Source: Melitaea cinxia
Taxonomy: Eukaryota > Arthropoda > Insecta > Lepidoptera > Nymphalidae
Assembly (NCBI RefSeq): GCF_905220565.1
Contig: NC_059413.1
Span: 13,307,501 to 13,371,500, forward strand
Direction of reading: 5' to 3'
Length of the DNA: 64,000 bases
In this document: one piece after another, positions 34,507-47,400 of the stretch
How positions within the stretch are numbered: position 1 is the first letter of the stretch
Layout: the number at the start of each line of letters is the position of its first letter
Position numbers and translations under genes: made by a program
Notes under the pieces: generated by a model
What the model was told of the DNA's origin: nothing
Database searches by the model: none
What the model saw: only the letters and a program-made list of their open reading frames with translations

Positions 34507-35786
34507 CCAGGGCGGGGTGAAAAGTTTCCGGCCTGACCTAGAGATCGCGCTAGCAGGTCTAATTTTTGGTTTGTATTCTATAGTACTATATCTCACTAGC
34601 ATTTATGTAAATTTTCGGGTCGATGGCTCTGATAGTATACATTTGAGAGGCGCTTGAACAAGACACCTCGATTGCTTACGTGAAAATGGTAAAATCAGAG
34701 AAGCGGAAGGTCATCAAATACTTCTATTTAAAAGGCCTAACACCATTTCAAATTAAAGAAGCGCTGGATTCCACACTGAAAGGCTCTTCACCGTCATATT
34801 CAATAGTGAAACAGTAGGTTTCTGAATTTAAGAAAGGTCAAACGAGTACTTCTGACGAACCACATTCAAGACGCCCCTTTGAGGTCACGATTCTCGAAAT
34901 TATTGAAAAAATTCATAAAATGGTAATGGAGAACCGCATATTAAAGTAAGTGAGATAGCTGATGATACTAGGATATCAATTGAACGTGTATGCAATATTT
35001 TACATGAACATTTGAGCATGGGGAAGCTCTGTGTTAGGTGGCTGCCGCGTTGGCTAGCGGTCGATCAAAAGTTGACCCGAAAAACTGTTTCAATCAAAAA
35101 TTTGGCGCTGTACAAGCGCAACCCCAGCAAATTTTTACGTCAATTTATAACTTGGATTCACCACTACACTTCTGAAAATAAACAACAGTCAAAACGATGG
35201 ATTGGACCAGGTAAACCAACCTGAAAGAAGGCAAAGACAGTTTCATCAGCGAATAAGGTTATGGCAACTATTTTTTGGGATACAAAAGGAATTTCCTTCA
35301 TTGATTATCTAGAGGAGGGAAAAACTATCAATGGTCAATACTACGCACATTTATTGCAACGTTTAAAGGACGCAGTGAAAAATAAACGACCAAACTTGGC
35401 GAAAAAAAATCTTGTTTCACCATGACAACGCACCTGCCCATTCGTCAGTCTTTGCGATGGCTAAAATCAACGAATTGAAGCTCGCATTGTTCTCCCAACC
35501 ACCATATTCGCCAGATTTAGCCCCCAGCGACTAGTATCTGTTTCCTAACCTTATAAAGTGGCTTGGAGGTAAAAAATTTGAGAGCAACGAGGAAGTCATC
35601 GGTGCTGCATATGAGTATTTTGAGGGACTTGATAAATCAGACTTTAAAAGTGGTATCACTGCATTAGAGCACTGTTATGAAAAATTTATTAATCTTGATA
35701 GAGATTATTTTAAAATATAAAGCGAAAAAAAAACCGAAAAAAGTTGTTTTTATTTATCAGGCCGGAAACTTTTCACCCCGCCCTCG
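34507..35786 (+). mobile_element. mariner-family DNA transposon, 1280 bp, defective
   Basis: Inverted ends CAGGGCGGGGTGAAAAGTTT(CCGGCCTGA) at both sides, differing at one base near the tip, and flanked by TA at 34505-34506 and 35787-35788. Length and TA target fit mariner. Confidence 0.95.
34686..35720 (+). pseudogene. mariner transposase relic (DD34D type)
   Basis: Starts MVKSEKRKVIKYFYLKGLTP, with TAG in place of an expected residue at 34815-34817. Later pieces include EIADDTRISIERVCNILHEH, FWDTKGISFIDYLEEG (first Asp), an HHDNAPAHSS block in a shifted frame near 35418-35447 (second Asp) and SPDLAPSD followed by TAG near 35510-35536 (third Asp). The shift coincides with an A-run at 35401-35409. 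The frame ends INLDRDYFKI, TAA at 35718. Inactive. Confidence 0.92.
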
Positions 35787-36400
35787 TATAGCGCCAATTC
35801 CAACTTGCAAATTTATAGTAAATATATTTTGTTCTATTTTTAAAAAACTGTATTTAATTATAAATTTAGTAATATATTTCATTAAATACAGCGCTGCTAA
35901 CCCTACACATATTTAGCATTAATATAATCTTGAACCGAATTTAAGTTTCATTATTAAGGGTCAGGTCTAAACTCCAATGCTTGTCCTATACCAAGGAATG
36001 GTCTGTGTCCAGCTTTGTGATGCTTATATCTTTTTTCACGTGGGTTCAAATTCAGATAATATATTTTTATCGAAACAGATAAACAATGCTAATCTAACGG
36101 ATGTGCCTAACGATAGTTTTGGCGAATGTCAAATTGACATTGATGCATCTCTTTACAGATAACGTAATTTAACTTTATGATACGCTTGTTTGTAACAAAT
36201 ATCTTTATGGTTTTTATGTTCACTGCATTATTTCGGTTGTTTTGTTATCTTATCTCTCATAATGTGAAGCTAATATAGATAGTTAAGCTTTTTATGAGAT
36301 TTTTTAATTGGCTTCCTTGTAAGTTGTTGATGATGTGATGATTTGTTGATGATGTCCGATGTTTTGACCAATATTTATATGAATAGTAAAATTATTGACA
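35787..36400. other. Stretch without recognised features
   Basis: No coding or repeat signal supported. Confidence 0.4.
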
Positions 36401-36975
36401 CGATTCAGCCTGTAATATCTCACTCGTGAGCATAGCACTCTTTCTCCATGTAGAAAGGAGGGTTTGGAGCTTAATTCACTAGGCTGCTCCACTGCGGGTT
36501 GACGGATATAATCTCTACTATAAGTCACGATCGCTATCAGGTATGACAACAACCAGGACCGACAGCTTAACGTGATTTTCGATTGACGGAGGGCGGGTTT
36601 TCACAGACCGACATCCAAACCGGAAAGAAAATTTTGTAAAAACAAATGTCTATCCTGAGTGCCAGTGCGAGTTTCATTCACACAAACATGACAGAAACGC
36701 ATTTATACGTGAAGATTATTTTGTATGGGAATTTAAACAGTGCAGCCTAGACGATAAAGAATAGTATACGATACAATCGATACAGAGTCATCTAGCGGCA
36801 AACGCGAGAACTAGGTTGAAATGCCGAATTTCCCATACAAAATGAAGTTAAAATTTACGCCCGTTATTGCGAGACGGATTAAACAAAACTCGCACTAGGC
36901 ACTCTGAGAAAGAATCGAACCCGCAAATCGTCAGTATGTAGACGCCGATAGCACGCACACCAATAGACTAGAGTG
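36401..36975 (-). mobile_element. tRNA-headed SINE interrupted by a MITE
   Basis: The tRNA-like head is at 36905-36975 (minus: GTGTGCGTGCTATCGGCG, GGGTTCGATTC). The body and tail are at 36401-36656. The two parts are separated by the element at 36657-36904. Confidence 0.75.
36657..36904. mobile_element. MITE nested in SINE
   Basis: Ends GAGTGCCAGTGCGAGTTT and AAACTCGCACTAGGCACTC are inverted repeats. A short CTCAG direct repeat flanks it in the SINE orientation. Confidence 0.72.
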
Positions 36976-38770
36976 GTTGTTGACAGTTCTAACTTAAATA
37001 TGGCAGGCTAATTCTTTTGAAATGAAATTTCTTTAGGATCGTTGTGATTTGAAACGCTATCAAACGAAAATGCACAATCACGACAAAGAAACAAACACAT
37101 GCATTCAATTCCATAGGAAAGAATAAGATAGAATACATGACACAGTATTTTATCTTCTTGGTGAAAATTCTCCAGTAGGCTAATTTTCAGAAGTTTCATA
37201 TTCCCATTTTATGATACAAAAAAAAAAAAAATCCAATATGGTAGACTAGCTATTGCTAATGCTAGTTTTAGTTCAGCCACAATAATAGGATTTGTTTAAA
37301 TAATTAAGTTCAAATACGGGTGAAATCGAATAGTGGCAATATTTGTATCATGATATTAATCCTTATCCATTTTAATGATTTGATAACTGACATCTTATTA
37401 AAGAACTAGATTGTTCTAACCGGCAAACAACCTTGCAATCACTAGATTTACTTGTTTAGATAAACAAGTAAATTAAATATCTTGATGTGATTGATTTTAA
37501 CTATTAACATTTCCAAACTAACGAAATACGAGTACTCAAACCTCGCGATAAATTTTTATGTCATATAAATTATGTAATGAGTTTATAAGTAGTTAGTAAA
37601 AGTTTTAAGTAAAAATTTATTTTTTTCGTTTTAGCGCATTCAAATAAAAACTTGTTTTTTAAATAGGTTTTTTTACTTTTCATTTCGCTTGATGTTGCCA
37701 TGTAAAGTAATTTTCAGTCTCTTTTACGTAACTATTTAAAAAAATTGTTAAATAAATTTTCTTTGGATTTTCCCGCTCTAAAGCTAACGCCTTTTGCCAA
37801 GTTCAAAATAAAGCCTATATAAAAATATAATAGCAGGTATTTGTCAAACATGGTCATCTCAAATTTTCAATTTTTGGAACAAAGTTTTACTAAAGGAACC
37901 AAGTTTATATCTTTCAAACTAACGATGAATCTAATAAATATAATGTAAATTTTTAAACGTAATTTTTTTTTACTACATATGTATTAAAAAAGTGCCTTTT
38001 TTCCTTCAAATGTTGTCGTAAGTGAAATTGACGTTTTTCTTTTAAATAATATGCAAATCTACAGATTATAAGTATACCTTGAAAACTTAAAGTTGATAAA
38101 TCCATACATGACATGTCGTAAAGAGGTAGTATAAACGTTATCTTTGAGATTATAGTAATAAAAAACTGCGACGCCGCTTTGCCTGCCGCAGTGTACGTCT
38201 AACGCTGCTGCAGTGTAGTTTTTTTTTTTTTAATTTTTAATTTTAATCTTTACGGCCAGTATTTTCGCGGTTTTTTTTCGTTTAAAACTCTTGTGAACTG
38301 TCTGTGGTAATTTGTTTTGACTTTTTCGATTAATTTTGATTAATTCTTTTTTGTTTTTTGTTTTATTGTCATTATTATTTATTTGATTCTAATAATCTCA
38401 ATTAAATTACTGTTTTCTTGTAACTTAAACATTAAAAAAATATTATTTTTTTTAAATAAAAGCGCATCACTTAATTTTTTTTTAATTTATTTAAAATTGT
38501 TATAGATAAAAATAGATTTAAATGAACAATTTAATTAATGTGTATTTTATATTTACCAGTAAATATCCCTATTTAAAAAAAAAGTTGTCGTTCGTAAAAA
38601 AATTCTTAAAATTGAAAAGACAATACTAAGTATTTGAATTGATTTCGATTAAAAAAAATTTTTTTTTGGTATAGATTTTTCTCAGTGACAAAATAGTATA
38701 TATATACTTAGCATAGAATAAAAACAAATGTTGTGAATAAAAGTGTACTTAAAGTGAATCAAAGTGATAC
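36976..38770. other. Presumed upstream region of the SLC26-like gene
   Basis: AT-rich, no repeat family recognised except simple T-runs. A GC-richer patch at 38165-38216 (GCCGCTTTGCCTGCCGCAG) might belong to the promoter or 5' leader, but nothing proves this. Confidence 0.35.
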
Positions 38771-38773
38771 AAA

Positions 38774-38832
38774 ATGAGGACCGGAAGTGACGAAAAAGAT
38801 CCTGAGAAGGAGAAACTAAACCCGAATAGATG
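38774..38832 (+). CDS. SLC26-like exon 1 (start codon exon)
   Basis: Residues 1-19 plus two bases of Trp20; donor GATG|GTAAGG. Encodes a charged, acidic/lysine-rich N-terminus. Assigned because the phase and Trp codon join exactly to exon 2 and a TGA lies in frame just upstream. A TATATATA stretch near 38697-38706 could be a promoter element, but this is only a guess. A different first exon is possible, since intron 1 is 9.2 kb. Confidence 0.65.
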
Positions 38833-41800
38833 GTAAGGAATTATAATAGTTACATTCACATAGACTTGTAAGGAATACTACGCTAATTAAAATTTCGTTA
38901 TTTTTTCTTGTTTTTAAAGGAAAATCACTCACTAATATGTATGTATTACTGACCCGGCGAACTCCGTACCGCCATATTTTTATTTTTGTCCAGACGATTC
39001 GATTCACCCTGTTACATCCCACTTGGATTGGAGTTCAATTCACCACGCTATTCTACTTCAAGTTAGCGGATAATATATCCCTACTATGAGTAACTATCGC
39101 TATCAGGAGTATATGACAACAACCGGGACCGGCAGCTCAACGTGCCCTCTAACGTGCACAATGGTCACCACATACTTTTAGACTATTAATTTTTATAGCT
39201 ACTCGTATAAATGAGTATAAATTCCTACATCTTACTAATCCTCTTATTGAAATTGCTTTACAAACTTAAAAATTATTTCATTATTTTCTTTAGAAGCTCA
39301 CCTGTTCCTGCCGATTCATCAATCGAGCGTTTCTTGTAGGCTGATATTGTAATGACCAATCTAATTTGGTTGGGTAATCCTAAAGTTAGCGTATCGTCAT
39401 CGAATCATCGAACAATTTTTGCTTTCACTTGACCTTTTTTTTGTTTTTTCGATTCTTTATTTTTATACAACTAGTTATACATAAGCGTACGGCTCACTGG
39501 ATAGTTAGCTATTACCGTAGCTTATAGATACCTGCAACTGCCAATCCCCCCCCCAGGAGCTTTGGTCACCTTACTCACCACAGGAACACAATACTGCTTC
39601 AGAGCAGTATTACTTAGCTTTGACCATCTGTAAGGTCGAGGTACTTCCCCAGTCGGGCTGCTCCAGGTTTTGAGCTGGATATTTCCTCAGTTTCAGTTTA
39701 TCGCCACATACTTTATGTATGTAGTATCATATATATTGATACGCTAAGGTTAAGATGTTTGCCTCCCTTTTTAGAATAAGACCTCACAATAAATCCACAT
39801 AAATTGTATATCATTTCATTACTTGCTCTACCGGCATCAACAACAAAAATAATAATTATAGCTTTTATTTTTGTAAATTAATTAATTATTAAAATTACAT
39901 ACATATATGACGGCTTTAATTTTGAAACAACGTCAATATGATTGACAGTCGGTAAATTTTTTACTTATTTAGTGCGAATTATTCGCTTAATTCCACAAGT
40001 ACAAAAAGCGCTTTTCTATTTTGTTCTTCAACAACATTGGATTGAAGTTCCAATACTCATTCAGAAATGAACAATAATTTCAAATGTACACTGAAACTTG
40101 TGAGATTATTACAGAAATGTATTCTTTTTAGTATTTTAAGTCATCGCTTAACGCGTTTATCACTTTCTGGTTTAGGTGTTAAAATTTATTATTAGTACTA
40201 ATATTATATGTATATACTAGCTGTGCCCGCCACCGCATGGAATTTAACAAAATAGCTATTGTTAAGTTCGCAGAGTTATAAAATATCGGTCCAGCCGTTT
40301 CAGAGATTAGCCGGAACAATAAGACAGACAGACAGAAAAACAGACAAAAATTATAAAAAAAATGTTATTTAGATACATGTAAATTATACAGACATGAATT
40401 TAGTAAAATGCGGTTATCTTAATATTACATTTTTCACTGCATTAAAAGTGTCGCGATCAAACCTACACAAAATGTTAAGTTGGTCCTCCAAGATCTGAAC
40501 AGTGATGCAGGTTGTGGGAGTTGCTGCCCCATAGAAAAAAATCCCATAATCTCATAGATCTCATGATCTCATGTTTGTCCATGTTTTTATGAGCTCTCCA
40601 TGGTGTGGATCAAACATGCAGATAGAGCTCTCCATGGTGTGGATCAAACATGCAGATAGATACACAGATGACACACACAGAAGATTATTTTGCCTTATGT
40701 AGCCCCTTGAAGACATAGGTCTTACTAACTTCAATTCGTTTTTTTTCTAAACATCCCTCCTTTTTTTCCTCATTTTTTTTACATGTATAAATTGAACGTG
40801 CGTCATTCGTGTCAAGGAATATAAATTCTGCGAATGGGCAAAAAACATAGCGGAAAATACACATTGTGTCTGGTTATATTGTAAGTTCTGGGAAAATTGA
40901 AATGAGAACTAGAAAAATGTAAACGGTAAAAGCGTTAAGGTATGTAATACTCAAATATTTTTTTTTATTTTTGATTTTTTTAGTTTACAGTATAATACAT
41001 TTTACAACTTAAGAATTAAATATTCACAGATATTTATGGTATAATCATGTCCGCGTGGAATGGCGCCAAGAATACTGGCAGCATTTTCCCGTTGAATCGC
41101 TATGCCGATTCTTTGGGCAAAAATGACCAATACTTATTTTGATTTTAATGATTCTTCTTTGAATCGAAAGCTGATGTTTGTCATGTGGTCACATATAAAT
41201 TTTATCGAGGTCTGATAACTACTTTTTGAGTAATCTTTCATAACGCGTAGTTACTTGACTATTTTTTCGTCGATCTACGTTGTATTACTTTTCGATGTAA
41301 TTGAAGTCGGTTTTTTTTTTCGTTTGTCTGCAAACACAATTATCTAGTGTACAATAACCTCTATACGCTCATTTTCCTCCTTTTTTTATGCGATGAACAC
41401 ATACTTATGTAGGTACATATTTATATTCTGGTCATCAAAATAAATAATTCAGACACTTGACTTTTTGATTTTTTTTAACACATCACAAAGGTTCCTATTT
41501 TTAATATTTACAACATACACACGGTCGTCTGTTCCTAAAGTAAACAACTTAATGCTTATGTTATAAGTAACAGCCGATTGGTATAGCTATAGCATATTTT
41601 TTTTCGATAAACATACATATAAATAATATTTATAAATAAATATATATATTACACCCAGACTCGGGGTGGGAATGGAACCCACAACCCCCTGAGCAGAAAG
41701 CAGGGTGGGTCACTACAAACTGCACCGCAAAGTCATTTCTTTTTTATTTGCGAGCAAACACAATTATGTGAAGAACAAAAGTAATTGTTATTTCTACATG

Positions 41801-44433
41801 GCCAGTGACTGAGCTAAAAATAAATTATTTAACCATGTACCATTTAATATATCAATGCTGGGTACAACTTTATTGTTTAAATTGTCTTCAAGTTCACACA
41901 GTTCGGCAAATTAATCAATATCTATACAAATAAATAAAATTGGACTGTCTGTTTGTAATATTAAAATAACCGCTTTTTACTAATGCATATGGATGTATAC
42001 ACAGTAAATATACCAAGGTAACATTTTTTTAATTTTTGTCTGTCTGTCTGTCTGTTTGTCCCGGCTAATCTTTGAAAAGGCTGGACCGATTTTGACGGGA
42101 CTTCCACTGGCAGATATCGGATGTAATAAGGAGTAACTTCACTTCAGCCTATGGCAGTCCACTGCTGGACATAGGCCTCCCCAAGTTCGCGCCAGACATC
42201 CCGATTATTCGCAATCCTCATCCAGCCTACACCGGCAATCTTACGTAGATCGTTGGTCCAACGGGCCGGAGGACGTGCCACACTGCGTTTGCCAAGACGC
42301 GGTCTCCACTCTAGGACCCGTCTACTCCAACAAGGAGTAACTTAGGCTACTTTTATTTTGGATTTTGTATTTTATTTTATAACTCTGCGAAATGAACAAT
42401 AACTTTTATGTTAAAATCCGCGCGGACGAAGTTTTACAATCAGTACTGTAGTTCTTACGTGAAGGAGTAAGTACACCCATCCATCCTCACAAGCTACTAT
42501 ATGTATGAGATTATCAGAATATTTGATTTTAATTTGGATATTTTTTTAAAGCTTCACACTCAACGGTCCCCACTACGATTTATCCCTTAATCGGGGGTCC
42601 AGAAACACACACGGCAAACATCTGTATGGCCAATACAAATGTATGCCGTGTGCGAGGATCGAACCCGCAATCGCCAGCGCAACAGCAGTTATACCTCTGT
42701 GACTGTTGCGCTGACGCGTCGTCATTATATTTAAATTTAACAGAGGTAGAGAGGTTAATAGGTAATTAATAAAATCGACGATGCTTATGTTTGAAAATGA
42801 GTGGCCTACTTACTACACACAGCACAAGTACATCTTGCTGACATTAAAGATAAACGCTTTAATTAACATTTTGATAAGGAGTACGAAATTCTTGACAAGT
42901 TTTTTTTTGTAATAATTAAAAAAGTTTTTTTATGTTTTATTTATGTAATTAAAATATTGTAATTTATATATATAAAAAAAAAACGTATTGGTACGCTAGG
43001 TGTCCGCCCGCGGCTTTTACCGCTTGTATTAACAGATTTTTTGTTGTAGTAAATTTATTTTTGGAGTTACTCCTTAAGAATCGATTTTCATATAAGTATG
43101 AAATGTATGAAAATAATATTTTGGTAACGCGATAGATGGCGCTGTTTGATGCGTTTATTTACCACTTAATATGCTATTAATCTTTTTCTTAGACTAGTAA
43201 GCCTTTTTTACGCCTATTTAGACAGTCGATCTGAAGGAGTAAACTACAGTCGTGCGTCGAAGCTCACACACACACTTTTTTCTCTTATCAAAATGTAACG
43301 TATGTGAATCAGTGATAAAAGTATTCTACTGGTGAAGGAATTTTTAAAATCGGTTCAGTTTTTTTGAGTTTATCTTATTATTCTTACGTTCTACTATAGG
43401 TAAATTTTCTCAACGGTATTATCAAGTGTTATTCAATCGGCTGTAACACAACTCAAAATATGTTATCTTATCCTAGTAATAATAAGTCCGATCACTCACA
43501 CGGACGTTAAAATTTATATTATAATTAGTCGGACGTTAAAATAAACACAAGTTATCGACAATAACACACACACGTACGGGGAATCTTTGGACAGTGTTGT
43601 TTGACAAAAACACGATAGAGTGACTGTGTTGGACGAAGACCGGTCAAGAGTTTTATTTATTGTCAAAAGAACAATAATTAACCTTTCTGTAATGTTCTAA
43701 AGGTGCGCATTTGTGTAGTTTAATTTTTTTAATGAATTCAAAATTGAAATATATTTTAGACGTGTTTTTTTTCAAAGATTTTTGTGAAATTTTCGACCAA
43801 ACGTTGTTAAATAATATTTTTGTTTCATTCAATGTGAAGACAGAAGAGATATATAGTTTTTATATTATTTGTGTCTTTAAATATGCGAATTAAAAAGACT
43901 TTTCTATGGTTTGAAGGGGATTTCAGTGAAAATTATGAAAGTGACGAAAATATACCTCTATTACAAGGTTGTAGTGAACGGTAAGGGGGTATGTAGTAGT
44001 AATTAAAATAACGAGAAATAAGTAAATAATTTTTGGCTTTATTCCTTAGTGTATTTCAGGGTAGGTTATTCAAGGAACTATAAGGTTCACATAAATAATC
44101 AAATAGAGGCAAAAAAAAACGAAATTTTTGTATCTTTATAAGCTAATCAATTAAATGTAATAACAAAATGGAGTATTTCTTTAACGGGCAGCCAGATCAT
44201 AGACAAGATGAATGAATATAAATACAGTATAGTACAGTCTCCTACAGAGAAAGAGGCCTATGTCCAGCAGTAGGATGTTACAAGCTAAATCTTGATCGAA
44301 ATAAGTACAGGATATTTTAGATTGTCAAATATATTAATCTGATAATAAGATCATAAGATAAGGGAACCTACGAGTATATAACAATTGAGGTATTCTCGGA
44401 AACGAATTGAAACGAACATAAAAGTTTCCACTC

Positions 44434-44495
<62 letters not shown>

Positions 44496-47400
44496 AGAGA
44501 AAGATGAGGGAGAGATCTATAAACTTTAACCGAAACTTATCGCTTTATATTTCGAAAGCAATTCGTCTGTAATGTCTATGAACTTTTTGTCTCGATTTAA
44601 TCAAAACATGTTTCCACTATTTTCGGTAAAATATTTTTATAACACTACCCTTTTACACACTGCGCAAGTCGGTTGAAAGTAAAAGGAAATCTAGCTCTCA
44701 TCAAACTCAGCAATGTGAATATGATGAAACAAACAAAAAGCTTCAGCTTCTGCCGTCCCTCGCTGCCTCCTCTGCTTAAACCAGATGGATGACAGCACTG
44801 TTACGGAGAGATACGTGCCCGGTCCCCGAGCTGGTGGGGCTGAAACTCATGAGCATAGAGAGGCTCTGGTTGAACGCATGAATTTGGCTTTGAAAGAGGT
44901 ATCCGATTGGGGTGACGCCAACCTAGTCAAATTTAATGCTTCCAAAACGCAAGCGTGTCTTTTCACCGCTAAACGGAGTCCATTCCCATTGGCTCCGACT
45001 TTCCGGGGTGTATCTGTACCGATCACCGATAGTATTGATCTTCTAGGCATAAATATTTCGTCTAATATGAACTTCGGACAATGCATAGAATCCAAGGCAA
45101 AAATTGCTGGTAAGAAACTTGGTATCCTCAATAAAGTCAGGCAGTACTTCACACCGGAACAGCTTCTTACTCTCTACCAAGCACAAGTTCGATCGTGTAT
45201 GGAGTACTGCAGCCACTTATGGGATGGCTCTGCCAAGTACCAGCTCGCTGCTTTGGATTCTGTGGATCGACGCGCCAAAAGACTCATCGGTGACAAATCG
45301 CTGGTTCGCTCTAGACTTCAAAGTCTCGAACATCGGCGCAAGGTTGCCTGTTTGTCGGTATTTTACAGGTTATATTTCGGAGAGTGTGCTCTAGAACTAT
45401 ACAATTTGGTTCCACCATCACCTTTCTACCACCGAACCGCAAGGCATCGCATGAATCTGCACCGCTATGTGGTTGAAATCTCACGATCTCGCACTAAACG
45501 ATTTGCTTCCTCGTTCCTAATACGCACCGCAAAAATTTGGAATGCCCTTCCGGCTTCCGTTTTTCCAACGAACTATAACTTGGGTATCTTTAAATCAAGA
45601 GTGAATAGGCATATTCTAGGCAAGCGCGCACCACCTTAGGCTGCATCTTCACTTGACTTCAGGTGAGATCGCAGTCAAGCGCTAGTCTATATATTTAAAA
45701 AAAAAAAAAAAAAAACATATACTAATTTATATACCAACTGCCCATCTGTAAAACAATATTCCTGTCATTATCAGATTGTCTGGAAGATATTGCATTTTAG
45801 CAACAAGTGTGCTTTAGACCAAACGACTGACAAAACTTATATCTCCCTCTGAACTTCCGTTCGTCTCGCCCGATCACACTTTTCGTAACGCTCTCGTCAG
45901 GCATTCACCAGCTTAGTCCTCAAGTCAAGCGTGCGTAAAGAAGTTTTTTTTTCAATAATATCGCCTGATTGTATAGTTCCTGATTATTATTTCTTGTATC
46001 GTTAATTTTGTTCTTTATTTTAATGTACAATAAAGTATATTATTGTTATTACTTTTTCGTGGTAGGAAAAATACCGCTCTAAAGCATATCAGTCAACATA
46101 CTCCCGGTCTCTTTATCGTTGCTATCAATTTACAACGAGGTTGCCGATAGCTGATAAAATCTCTAACACCTTATAAGTTACCTACCAAATGAACTACTTT
46201 TGGTTTGAGTGGTTGCGACGACAAACACAATAGTAGTGAGTCGAAACAGAAAGCAAATTATAGAGAAATTATATCACGAATTTATCTTCAGAAACTACAC
46301 AACGTTAGAACTTTATACTATCTGTCAGAACTTTATCAGCACCATATGAAATTATCCCTAATTGTCAGTGGCATAGTTGGGCCATGCCCCGGGCGCTACT
46401 AATAAAGAGGCGCCAAATGGTTTGTAAAACAAAAAATTGCTGGACATATAATATGGTTTAATGAAACAACCATGGTCACGGGAGGACTGATGGTTGCTGT
46501 AAAGTATTCGAAACGTCAGGAATCAAAAGTTAATAAACCGCGATCAAATCCGAAAAAAGTTGTTTCATTAAATGAGTAAAATTGGCGTAAACATTAGAAA
46601 ACAATATATAATATGGTTTTCGAAGGAGGGGGCCCCCCACCTGTAACCCGGTAACACCTGTAGGGTAGCCTTCGTTAGTAAGAGGGCTTCAGATTGAAAC
46701 ATTGAAATAAACTTAACGAAACAAACAAACTCTTCAGATTAGTTTTATAAGTATCGATGGAAACAAATACTTATGTTTTGATAGATTGCCTGGAGTACTA
46801 TTAGGCTTTTGCAAACGTATTTTAATGATAAATATATTGTTTGAGGGTAGTTCCTATTTATTTGAAAATAATATCGCTAAAGAAAAGGCGGGCTTGACGA
46901 TGTTGCATTTTCTATCAGCTAACCTTAGTATGTCCATGATAAAATGGCGCAGTAAGGGTCAAAAAATATGAAATAGTTATATACAAAAAATGTGCTGTGT
47001 GGTTACGGCAGTAAAGACTATAGCCAACCTCCTCCCGTGGGTGTCGTAAGAGGTAACTAAGGAATAACACAGTTCCACTACCACCTTAGGACTTAAAAAG
47101 CTGACCGATGGCGGAATAACCATCCAACTGTTGGCTTTGAAGTACACAGGCCGAAGACGGGCAGCAGCGTCTTCGGTGCGACTAAGCCTGCCCAGCGGTC
47201 AGCAACCCAATGAGTTCATGCCATTTTTGGCACAAACTTGTGGAGGCATATGTGTAGCAGTGGACTGCGATAGGCTGAAGTGACATCGCGCCTATTAAAA
47301 TTTTAGGCATGATGTATACATTCGCCGTTATTTCAAGCTCGTGATTCAAAACATTATGTTTGTTTTTTTGTTACTCTTGCGAAAAACCGTCAGTTTCTGA

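Noticed and set aside
44785..45639. 284-residue frame as a possible host gene
   Set aside because: The sequence is reverse-transcriptase C-terminus, followed by an A-run, and lies in the SLC26 intron.
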